Both the position numbers and the translations under genes were made by a program. The notes beneath the pieces are model-generated. The model was not told the DNA's origin, did not search any database, and saw only the letters and a list, made by a program, of their open reading frames with translations. Below, in pieces: positions 7,934-14,475 of a DNA stretch of 15,164 nt (positions are counted from its first letter, which is position 1; every line of letters starts with the position of its first letter). Where the stretch lies: positions 1 to 15,164 of the forward strand of contig SKJD01000269.1 in NCBI GenBank assembly GCA_007116095.1. The letters are read 5' to 3'. This DNA comes from Candidatus Hydrogenedentota bacterium (GTDB taxonomy: Bacteria > Hydrogenedentota > Hydrogenedentia > Hydrogenedentales > SCBR16-9).

Positions 7934-8893
7934 ATGACAGATTTATTCTTGGCCATAGAGGGCGGCGGCAGCAACACGCGGGTGCTGTTGATGGATGCGC
8001 GGGAAAATATCCTGACCCTGGAGCGGGGCGGGCCGTCGAGTCCGCTTTATATCGATGTGGACGAATTCCGCGTCATGCTGACGGGCCTGCTGGCGAAAGT
8101 GCAACACCACATCGAGGCGCAACCGAATCCGGTGCTACAGGCGATTGGACTGGCCGGTCCCCTGGACCGGACGCTGCTCTACGAGATACTCGCCGAGATA
8201 TTCCCGGATGTGCCGGTCCACCTGAGCTCGGAAGGCGAAATCGCCCTGGCGCTGTACCAGTTGGAAGCTGGCGTGTCGGTGGTCGCGGGCACCGGGTCCA
8301 GTTGTCGCGCGCGAAACGAGACGGGGGCCTGGTGTTCCGGCGGCGGCTTCGGCCCGCAGTTTGGCGATGAAGGCAGCGCCTACTGGATCGGCAAGACGGC
8401 GATAAGCAAGCTGGCCCGGCCCGACGGCAACAGTTTCTACGAGAACCCGCTGGCCCGCGCCTTTCGTCGCTGTTACCATGCGGACAACCTCTGGGATCTG
8501 TTGAAACTGCGCGATCGCAATGGGCACCTGCCGGTTCACAAGGTGGCGCAGTTTACGCCCTACGTATTGGAGGCAGCCCGGGAGGGGGACCCGTTGGCGC
8601 TGGATACCTTGGCCGATGCCGGGCGCGCCCTGGCGCGGTTGGTGCTGGACACCACCCGACGCTGCAATTTCACAACCCAACCCATCCCGCTGGCGCCCTC
8701 GGGGGGCGTCTTTCACTGTGGCGACTTTGTGTTGGAACCGATGAAACAGACCCTGCGCGCGGGCAAAATCACTTTCAAGCACTACCCGCCGGTAACGGAC
8801 CCCTGCTGGGGGCTCATGGCCTGGCTCCTGAAGCAATACGGCCACCGCGCCACGCAATGCCAGGCCCACCACGGGGTATCCGGACAATCCTGA
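7934..8893 (+). CDS. N-acetylglucosamine kinase-like sugar kinase (BadF/BadG family)
   Basis: This 319-residue protein of the ASKHA superfamily would phosphorylate an amino sugar, probably GlcNAc or MurNAc, with ATP in the cytoplasm. Visible motifs are LAIEGGGSNTR (6-16, phosphate-1 loop, EGGG as in animal NAGK), AGTGSSCR (118-125, phosphate-2 loop) and GGGFGPQFGDEGSAYW (136-151), which closely follows the GlcNAc-kinase signature. The catalytic acid position, usually Asp in a DAxxA-type motif, appears to be E100 in SSEGEIALA. The length is normal for the family. The ATG at 7934 places the EGGG loop at the usual distance from the N-terminus; the ribosome site (ggggtagag) is weak. The next gene, a SIS protein 246 bp downstream, points to amino-sugar catabolism or cell-wall recycling. 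A glucosamine kinase or MurK activity cannot be excluded. Confidence 0.82.
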   Translation: MTDLFLAIEGGGSNTRVLLMDARENILTLERGGPSSPLYIDVDEFRVMLTGLLAKVQHHIEAQPNPVLQAIGLAGPLDRTLLYEILAEIFPDVPVHLSSEGEIALALYQLEAGVSVVAGTGSSCRARNETGAWCSGGGFGPQFGDEGSAYWIGKTAISKLARPDGNSFYENPLARAFRRCYHADNLWDLLKLRDRNGHLPVHKVAQFTPYVLEAAREGDPLALDTLADAGRALARLVLDTTRRCNFTTQPIPLAPSGGVFHCGDFVLEPMKQTLRAGKITFKHYPPVTDPCWGLMAWLLKQYGHRATQCQAHHGVSGQS

Positions 8894-8986
8894 TCTATAC
8901 GATGCCGCAGAGATTACGCATGATGGACTTGAAATGTTGATCGTTGTGCAAAGACGCCGAAGCTATAATTGCCTACCTGCAGCGGA

Positions 8987-9004
8987 TTGTAGTAATGACT
9001 ACAA
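8987..9004 (+). repeat. Perfect 7-bp hairpin before the palindromic element
   Basis: The bases ttgtagt-aatg-actacaa form a 7-bp stem with a 4-nt loop. It lies between a TATAAT box at 8964-8969 and the element starting at 9011, so it would sit at the start of a leader for the SIS gene if that box is used. Confidence 0.4.
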
Positions 9005-9010
9005 GAAAAT

Positions 9011-9114
9011 GCCCTGAAAGGGCTGGAATAAATAAAGCCCAGGGTTGGAATTGACCGACAGGTCAAGGCCTACCCTGGGTTAGCAATACCAAAATAACAC
9101 TACGCTGAAAGCGT
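9011..9114 (+). repeat. Dispersed palindromic element, full-length copy before the SIS gene
   Basis: The 5' hairpin is gccct-gaa-agggc (9011-9023). The outer stem cccagggt (9038-9045) pairs with accctggg (9072-9079) and encloses a perfect inner hairpin, ttgacc-gaca-ggtcaa (9051-9066). The 3' hairpin is acgct-gaa-agcgt (9102-9114). All stems are perfect. The element ends 25 bp before the SIS start codon, so it probably lies in that gene's leader. Confidence 0.65.
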
Positions 9115-9139
9115 TGTTTAATCCTCAGAAAGAAAAATA

Positions 9140-9874
9140 ATGTACTACGACGACTTTTTCAATATCCTCGAAAGCACCCTTAGTTTCGTCCGCAATGATC
9201 AGGAAGCCAACATTAAACAGGCCGCGGCGGTGCTCGCCGACAGCCTGGCGCAAAAGGGTCTGCTGGCGGTGATGGATACCGGGCATATGCTGAAGTACGA
9301 GGCGCTCACCCGGGCCGGCGGCCTTATGGCGATCAGTCCCTTCACCTACGAGCTGAATGTGGAAAACGACGCGCCCCAGCGCAAGATCACGCGCCGCGCC
9401 GAGGAAGAAGCCGAAATCGAGTCGCGCAAGGTCGCCCTCGCGCTAGATACCAGCAACCTGCAAGCGGGCGATGTGCTCTTCATCAACTCCAACTCCGGCC
9501 GCACGCCCAACGTCATTGAGACCGCTATCCAGGCGCGGGAGCGGGGGATACGCACTGTCGGCATCGCCTCCCTCCAGCAGATGACTCACTGCGAAGCCGC
9601 CCATCCCAGCGGAAAGAAGCTCTTCGATGTTGTCGATATCGCCATCGACAACGGCGCCCCGCACGGCGACGCCGCGGTGGAAGTGCGCGACAACGAGAAA
9701 ATGTGCCCCCTAAGCGGCATCAGCGCCGCCGCCGTCCTCTGGGCCATCCAGGCCGAAGCTGTCGAACTCCTCCAGGCCCGCGGCCTCAACCCGACCATCT
9801 ACCGCAGCGTCCACGTCAGCGGCTTCGAATACATCGACCGCCAACGCGAGGCCTTCCTCAAGCAGGGGTATTAG
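9140..9874 (+). CDS. SIS-domain sugar-phosphate protein (UPF0309-like)
   Basis: This is a 244-residue single SIS-domain protein resembling the UPF0309 / SIS_2 group, which binds phosphosugars in the cytoplasm and is related to MurNAc-6-phosphate etherase and GmhA. The N-terminal helix region (1-40) is followed by DTGHMLKYEALTRAGGL (46-62), the sugar-phosphate loop INSNSGRTPNVIE (115-127), a GKKLFDVVD segment (158-166) and the family motif PHGDAAVEV (174-182). The length fits the family (~240-250). The ATG at 9140 is preceded by a purine run (agaaagaaaaata) rather than a clear Shine-Dalgarno site. Placement after a GlcNAc-type kinase suggests it acts on a phosphorylated amino sugar as an isomerase, etherase or regulatory binder; the exact reaction cannot be read from the sequence. 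The two genes are separated by a palindromic element, so co-transcription is uncertain. Confidence 0.8.
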   Translation: MYYDDFFNILESTLSFVRNDQEANIKQAAAVLADSLAQKGLLAVMDTGHMLKYEALTRAGGLMAISPFTYELNVENDAPQRKITRRAEEEAEIESRKVALALDTSNLQAGDVLFINSNSGRTPNVIETAIQARERGIRTVGIASLQQMTHCEAAHPSGKKLFDVVDIAIDNGAPHGDAAVEVRDNEKMCPLSGISAAAVLWAIQAEAVELLQARGLNPTIYRSVHVSGFEYIDRQREAFLKQGY

Positions 9875-9922
9875 AGGTTGGAATCATGGCGTCCGGTTTC
9901 GGAAACGGAAGGGTTCGATCTG

Positions 9923-9928
9923 TATACT
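9923..9928 (+). promoter_or_regulatory. Possible -10 box for the AIPR gene
   Basis: TATACT lies 52 bp before the chosen AIPR start, with no convincing -35 (ttcgga at 9898-9903, spacer 19). If it is real, the transcript begins near 9935. That favours the ATG at 9975 over the one at 9936, which would be leaderless. Confidence 0.25.
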
Positions 9929-9974
9929 ATAGGGCATGACGTTTGGCAACAGTTGTTACCGGGAGTTTCCGCCT

Positions 9975-11645
9975 ATGAACATCAACGCTAGCATCATCGA
10001 TCAGCGCGTTAGCGGCATCGTAGAGGCGCATCCGGAGTTTCTGCCGGCAGGCGGGGATATAAACATGCACAAATCGGCCGCCTTTGTCTTGCTCTGTATG
10101 CAGACCTGCCTGGACATGCCGCTGGAGGATGCCGGTGATTTGCTGACCGAAGGCGGCAACGATGCCGGCGTCGATGGTATTCATATCAGCGAGGTGGAGG
10201 ACGGCGAGTTTCTGGTCACGCTCTTTCAGGGCAAGTACAAGGTGCATGACCTGAGCGGCGAAGCCTATTTCCCGGAAAACGGGGTGGAAAAGGCCGTGAA
10301 CACCGTCAAGGTGCTCTTTGATCCCGCCAGGCAGGTCAACCTGAACCCCAGAATTGCGCCTGTCATCGAGGAAGCGCGCTCTCTCATCCGGGACGCCTTT
10401 ATCCCCAATGTCCGGGTTGTCTTGTGTAACAACGGCGCCCGCTGGCAGCCACAGGCCGATCATTGGATCGAAGCGGCCAAGCATGATTTTGGGGACAAGG
10501 TCAGCTTTGTGCATGTAAACCACGACAACATTGTCGGGATGTTACAGCGCAGCAAACCGGTGGATACGGCCTTGCGAATGTCGGGGCAGGCCATCGTGGA
10601 AGACATGAACTACATGCGCGTGTTGATCGGTCGGGTTGCCGTGCAGGAAATCCAAAAACTGTTCAATGACTTCGGCGACCGGCTCCTGGAGCGCAATATC
10701 CGACGCTACCTCGGGCTGCATAGCAACCGCGTCAATTTAGCAATTCACGAAACCCTACGGGATGCGGAGAAATCGGACAAGTTTTATTTCTTCAACAACG
10801 GCATCACCGTGATCTGCGACAAGTTCGACTACAACGCATTTCAAAAGTCCGACTATACCGTCCAGATTAAGAACATGCAGATCATCAACGGCGGTCAGAC
10901 CTGCAAAACCATCCAGGAAACACTCAATGAAGATGTGCTATCGAATGCCATAGAGTCGGCCTATGTCATGGTCCGCGTGTATCAGCTCTCCGAGTCCAGC
11001 AAGGGTTTCATTCAAGACATTACCTATGCCACAAATAGTCAAAATCCGGTAGATCTACGGGATTTGCGATCCAATGATCCCCTACAAAAAAAACTGGCGT
11101 TGGGTTTTGAAGGACTCGGGTATACCTACAAGCGCCAGCAGGAAGCCGGTAGCACAGGCGGTAAGGTAATGAGCAGCCTGGTTGTGGCGGAAGCGGTGCT
11201 GGCAATTTGGCGGAAAAAACCACATCACGCAAAATTCCGCCGTAAAGACCACTTCGGCAAGTTGTACGATGAGATTTTCAGCAATCTGAGCGCGGCGCAA
11301 GCGATCATGGCCGTGTTAATATTTCGCGCTGTAGAGCAGCTTCGTAAAGAAGCCAATGGCAATTTGGAGATTGCCTTTTTGCCGTACGCCTCGCATTATA
11401 TTGCCATGCTGATTGGTCGCAAACTGTTGGAAGACAATGCGTTAGCGCTGACCGGTCTTTCTCACCGAAATTTTCAGCAAATCCTGGACCAATTTCAAGA
11501 TCAGAAGCAGGCATACCATGCCCACGCCATCCAGCAACTGGAACAGGCCCTCAAAGCCTGCTACGGCGACCGCAAAATCTCCCTGCAACAGCTCTCCGCC
11601 ACCTTCCGCCGCGGGGACCTGCTCGAGATGCTGGAGGAGGCATGA
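9975..11645 (+). CDS. AIPR-family (abortive infection phage resistance) protein with nuclease-like N-terminus
   Basis: The 556-residue protein matches the AIPR family (Pfam PF10592), whose members are linked to phage abortive infection and often sit beside restriction-modification genes. AIPR hallmarks are KFYFFNNGITVICDKFDYN (centred on FNNG, 273-276), IKNMQIINGGQT (IINGGQT at 303-309) and, further on, ATNSQNPVDLRDL. The N-terminal part contains GGNDAGVDGIHI and then LFQGKYK. D67 followed by Q85-x-K87 resembles the PD-(D/E)XK nuclease core with Gln in place of the second acid. Nuclease activity is an inference. I chose the ATG at 9975, with GGGAG 9 nt upstream; an in-frame ATG at 9936 adds 13 residues with no ribosome site. 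No methylase, toxin or other defence gene is adjacent. Its lower GC (parts near 43%) than flanking genes suggests transfer. The stop codon lies inside a perfect palindrome. Confidence 0.87.
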   Translation: MNINASIIDQRVSGIVEAHPEFLPAGGDINMHKSAAFVLLCMQTCLDMPLEDAGDLLTEGGNDAGVDGIHISEVEDGEFLVTLFQGKYKVHDLSGEAYFPENGVEKAVNTVKVLFDPARQVNLNPRIAPVIEEARSLIRDAFIPNVRVVLCNNGARWQPQADHWIEAAKHDFGDKVSFVHVNHDNIVGMLQRSKPVDTALRMSGQAIVEDMNYMRVLIGRVAVQEIQKLFNDFGDRLLERNIRRYLGLHSNRVNLAIHETLRDAEKSDKFYFFNNGITVICDKFDYNAFQKSDYTVQIKNMQIINGGQTCKTIQETLNEDVLSNAIESAYVMVRVYQLSESSKGFIQDITYATNSQNPVDLRDLRSNDPLQKKLALGFEGLGYTYKRQQEAGSTGGKVMSSLVVAEAVLAIWRKKPHHAKFRRKDHFGKLYDEIFSNLSAAQAIMAVLIFRAVEQLRKEANGNLEIAFLPYASHYIAMLIGRKLLEDNALALTGLSHRNFQQILDQFQDQKQAYHAHAIQQLEQALKACYGDRKISLQQLSATFRRGDLLEMLEEA

Positions 11646-11660
11646 TATTACTAATATCAT
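11642..11660. repeat. Perfect 19-bp palindrome over the AIPR stop codon
   Basis: The bases atgatatta-c-taatatcat form 9-bp perfect arms around one central base. The arms include the TGA stop (11643-11645). It could be an operator-like site or a recombination end; there is no T-run to support a terminator. Confidence 0.5.
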
Positions 11661-11689
11661 TCTGAACGTCCCGCTGAGAACTATCCGCC

Positions 11690-11713
11690 CGTCATGCCTG
11701 CGCACGCATGACG
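11690..11713 (+). terminator. Hairpin downstream of the AIPR gene
   Basis: The bases cgtcatgc (11690-11697) and gcatgacg (11706-11713) form a perfect 8-bp stem with an 8-nt loop, 45 bp after the stop. No U-tract follows, so a terminator role is only possible. Confidence 0.3.
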
Positions 11714-11777
11714 AAGTTGCTGATTACACTACGCTTATTGAACTGCCGTTAAAATTACAAAGACACCTCCCCGATTA

Positions 11778-11857
11778 TTCGCGTGTATTTGCGTTCATTC
11801 GTGGATAAATTTCCAGCCATATTTTATGATCCGCGAATGAACGCAAATCCACACGAA
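11778..11857. repeat. Large imperfect inverted repeat of the ccgcgaa...acacgaa family
   Basis: The arms 11778-11806 and 11829-11857 are 29 nt each and match inversely at 26 of 29 positions, around a 22-nt spacer. The right arm resembles the single copy at 4175-4200. It lies in the gap after the AIPR gene and could fold into a strong RNA hairpin or mark two oppositely oriented repeat copies. Short open frames crossing it are not credible genes. Confidence 0.65.
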
Positions 11858-11985
11858 TTGATATGCATCGAATGGCCGATGTGTCTTGTGACGCCGCAAT
11901 TATACCGTCGAGACCAAGGTCGCACCCTGGTTTTTCGTAGTTTTCCCTTTCGCTGTTCGTGTTTTACTTGAAAAACCATGTTTGA

Positions 11986-12014
11986 TTGATTTTTCGCCGG
12001 GATTCCTATATGAT
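11986..12014 (+). promoter_or_regulatory. Candidate sigma70-type promoter for iorA-iorB-paaK
   Basis: TTGATT (11986-11991) and TATGAT (12009-12014) are separated by 17 bp. The predicted start near 12021 gives a leader of about 250 nt before iorA, unusually long in this window. Confidence 0.4.
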
Positions 12015-12020
12015 AGGAGG

Positions 12021-12269
12021 CATGGCGTAGGGCCGCTGATAGCGCCGCCGCAGTGTCTTTCGGATTGCCCGATACTGCACAGGCGTGGGGGATGGCGGCC
12101 TGGGGATACGTCGGGCATCCGCGCATGAATTGCATTCTGTATATCAAGTCGTTCCGGGGGATTTTCCAGCCCGACGTGGTAGTAGGCCGATATAGCGCAA
12201 CGACCGACGTCCAACGCCGGAAGCGTCTTTCCATACCTGTTCTTGTTTTTACCATAGGGGGAATTATGC
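12021..12269 (+). promoter_or_regulatory. Candidate structured leader of the ior operon
   Basis: No credible gene lies here. Bases 12061-12072 (cggattgcccga) pair with 12111-12121 (tcgggcatccg) with a one-base bulge, enclosing caggc/gcctg (12080-12084, 12098-12102). The same right arm, read as cgtcgggc (12109-12116), is perfectly complementary to gcccgacg (12169-12176). The two pairings exclude each other, as in an attenuator or riboswitch-like switch. I do not recognise a known riboswitch class. The iorA ribosome site (GGGGGA, 12257-12262) ends the leader. Confidence 0.35.
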
Positions 12270-13889
12270 ATGGCGGAACTTGCACCACAATTGCTGAGCG
12301 GTAACGAGGCCATTGCGCTGGCGTCGCTGGATGCGGGCGTTACGCTCGGGGTCGGGTATCCCGGCACACCCTCCACCGAAATCCTGGAAAACCTGTCGCG
12401 CATTGGGGGGCCGGCCCAGTGGGCTCCGAATGAGAAGGTGGCGCTGGAGGTCGGTATCGGGGTGGCCTATGCCGGTGGCCGCGCATTGGTAACCATGAAG
12501 CACGTCGGCATCAATGTCGCGGCGGACCCGCTCTTCACGGTGGCCTACACCGGCGTGAGTGGCGCGCTGGTGCTGATTTCGGCGGATGACCCGGGAATGC
12601 ACTCCAGCCAGAACGAACAGGACAACCGGCGCTATGCCGTGGCGGCGGGCGTCCCGATGATCGAGCCGTCGGATTCGCAGGAAGCCTACGACTTCATGCG
12701 CGAGGCCTTCGAGCTCTCGGAATTATTCAATATCACCGTACTCTTCCGGCTGACCACCCGGGTCTGCCACTCCAAGAGCATCGTACGATCCCGCCCCAAG
12801 GCCCCTGCGGTCCCGAAGTATGAGCGGGATGTCAAGGGCCGCGTCATGATCCCCGGTTATGCCCGACCCGCGCACAAGCGGATGCGCGAGAAGCTCAAGC
12901 AGATCGCTGATTCCAAGCTGATGGACCGCCTGACCTCCGAATACGGCGACCCGAAGAGCCGCAAGGGCATCATCACCTCGGGCGTCACCTTCCAACACGT
13001 CATTGAAAGCAGTCCCGACGCCCGGATACTCAAGCTGGGCCTGACCTATCCCTTGCCCCTGGAGCGCGTACGCGACTTTGTGAACAGCGTCGATAGCTGC
13101 CTGGTCATCGAGGAGGGGGACCCCTGCCTGGAAGAGGCCTTCAAGCTGGTCGACATCCCCGTACTGGGCAAGCCCGAGGAATTTCGCTTTGGCGAGCTGA
13201 CGGTGGACCGGGTGCAGCAGATTATCAGTGGCGATTACCGAGAAGCGCCGCCGACACCGCCGGGCAAGCCTCCCAAGTTGTGTGCGCGCTGTCCGCACCG
13301 CGTCGCCTTCAGCATTTTGTCGCGCCTGGACTGCATTGTCGCGGGCGACATCGGCTGCTACACCCTTGGGGTAATGGCCCCCTTCGAAGCGATGGACACC
13401 TGCGTCTGTATGGGCGCGAGCATCGGCGTTGGCCTCGGGCTGCGCCATGCCCTGCCGGAAGAAGAAGCGCGTCGGGTGGTTAGCGTCATTGGTGACAGCA
13501 CCTTCGCGCACACCGGCGTCAATGGTCTGGTGGACATGGCGTATAATCCGCCCAGCACCGGGCACCTCGTGTTGATTCTGGACAACGAGACGACCGCGAT
13601 GACCGGCACCCAGGAACACCCCGGCACCGGCCGCAAGCTGGACCACTCGCCCACCCGACGCATGGACTTCGAAGCGGTGTGCAAGGCCGTGGGCGTCGAC
13701 CAGGTCCATACCCTCGACCCGACCGAAGACGTCCAGGCCTATGAAAAGCTCATCAAGGACTCGCTGGACTCCGGCGAGTTGGTGGTCATCATCGCGCGCA
13801 AGCCCTGCATCCTGACCGAACGCCGCATCGCCAAGGCCCAGGCGGAAGCCGAAGCTGCGGAATGCCTGGCGGAGCAGCCCAATGACTGA
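12270..13889 (+). CDS. iorA: Indolepyruvate ferredoxin oxidoreductase, alpha subunit, lacking the ferredoxin domain
   Basis: This is the large subunit of the thiamine-diphosphate enzyme that oxidatively decarboxylates aryl-pyruvates (indolepyruvate, phenylpyruvate) to aryl-acetyl-CoA, passing electrons to ferredoxin. Visible motifs are GYPGTPSTE (29-37, pyrimidine-binding domain), LCARCPHR (337-344; the family's LCPGCPHR-type site), GDIGCYT (359-365) and the TPP-binding GDS at 408-410, continuing to AYNPP. The protein ends at 539 residues after ARKPCIL and an Ala/Glu-rich tail. Typical IorA proteins continue with a C-terminal module carrying two CxxCxxCxxxC clusters, which is absent. The loss is not a visible frameshift, because iorB starts at 13882 and overlaps the last 8 bases. 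The ATG at 12270 has GGGGGA 7 nt upstream; a competing ATG at 12266 is out of frame. It is first in the operon with iorB and paaK. Confidence 0.9.
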   Translation: MAELAPQLLSGNEAIALASLDAGVTLGVGYPGTPSTEILENLSRIGGPAQWAPNEKVALEVGIGVAYAGGRALVTMKHVGINVAADPLFTVAYTGVSGALVLISADDPGMHSSQNEQDNRRYAVAAGVPMIEPSDSQEAYDFMREAFELSELFNITVLFRLTTRVCHSKSIVRSRPKAPAVPKYERDVKGRVMIPGYARPAHKRMREKLKQIADSKLMDRLTSEYGDPKSRKGIITSGVTFQHVIESSPDARILKLGLTYPLPLERVRDFVNSVDSCLVIEEGDPCLEEAFKLVDIPVLGKPEEFRFGELTVDRVQQIISGDYREAPPTPPGKPPKLCARCPHRVAFSILSRLDCIVAGDIGCYTLGVMAPFEAMDTCVCMGASIGVGLGLRHALPEEEARRVVSVIGDSTFAHTGVNGLVDMAYNPPSTGHLVLILDNETTAMTGTQEHPGTGRKLDHSPTRRMDFEAVCKAVGVDQVHTLDPTEDVQAYEKLIKDSLDSGELVVIIARKPCILTERRIAKAQAEAEAAECLAEQPND

Positions 13890-14454
13890 GGCAGAAGTCA
13901 CCAACATCGTTATCGCCGGTCTGGGCGGCCAGGGGGTCGTGAAGGCCTCGGACATCCTCTCGCAAGCGGCCTTCGCCGCCAGTCTGGACGTCAAGAAAAG
14001 CGAAATCCACGGGATGAGCCAGCGTGGGGGATCGGTCAGCAGCGACGTTCGCTTCGGCGAGAAGGTCCTCAGCCCGATGATCCCGCGGGGTAGCGCAGAC
14101 TTCCTGGTGGTGATGGAGGAGACGCAAGTCACCCCCAACATCCATCACCTCAAAACAGGCGGCGTGCTGATCACGCCCGAGCACATCCCGTATATTCTGG
14201 AATCGGAGAACGAGGAAGAGGCCAAGCGCCTTCAGCGCACCCTGAACGTCGCGATGATCGGGGTCCTGAGCTGCTATATCGATCAAATCCGTACGGAGCA
14301 CTGGTTGGCGGCGATTGAAAACAATGTGCCGCCCACCTATTTCGAACTCAACCGCAAGATATTTCTCCTCGCCCAGGCGGTGGAGCAGGTTATGGCGCGG
14401 GTAGCGTCGGCGGCGCACAAAAACGGGGGAATGTCGATACCGGTGCGAAGCTGA
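13882..14454 (+). CDS. iorB: Indolepyruvate ferredoxin oxidoreductase, beta (gamma-domain) subunit
   Basis: This 190-residue protein of the pyruvate/ketoisovalerate oxidoreductase gamma-domain family (PF01558) is the partner subunit that completes IorAB and helps bind CoA and the 2-oxoacid. The signature GLGGQGVVKASDIL (13-26 region) and SEIHGMSQRGGSVSSDVRFG (from residue 39) are typical of IorB. The length is standard (~190-200). The ATG at 13882 overlaps the iorA stop by 8 bp (13882-13889) and has GGAG 7 nt upstream inside iorA, so translational coupling and equal expression are likely. The Gly-rich loop at the very N-terminus supports this start. It is followed 21 bp later by paaK. Confidence 0.92.
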   Translation: MTEAEVTNIVIAGLGGQGVVKASDILSQAAFAASLDVKKSEIHGMSQRGGSVSSDVRFGEKVLSPMIPRGSADFLVVMEETQVTPNIHHLKTGGVLITPEHIPYILESENEEEAKRLQRTLNVAMIGVLSCYIDQIRTEHWLAAIENNVPPTYFELNRKIFLLAQAVEQVMARVASAAHKNGGMSIPVRS

Positions 14455-14475
14455 GATACAACTCGGGGGATTACC

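Noticed and set aside
8937..8969. Promoter TTGATC ... TATAAT for the SIS gene
   Set aside because: The -10 is perfect but the spacer is 21 bp and no better -35 exists; kept only as a remark.
12053..12304. 83-codon plus-strand frame overlapping the iorA start
   Set aside because: It has a GTG start with no ribosome site and runs out of frame into iorA; the leader interpretation fits better.
11824..12403. Overlapping minus-strand frames of 154 and 167 codons upstream of iorA
   Set aside because: They overlap each other, cross an inverted repeat and the iorA start, and show no protein-like pattern.
12723..14141. 472-codon open frame on the minus strand
   Set aside because: It is antisense to iorA/iorB, which are clear family members.
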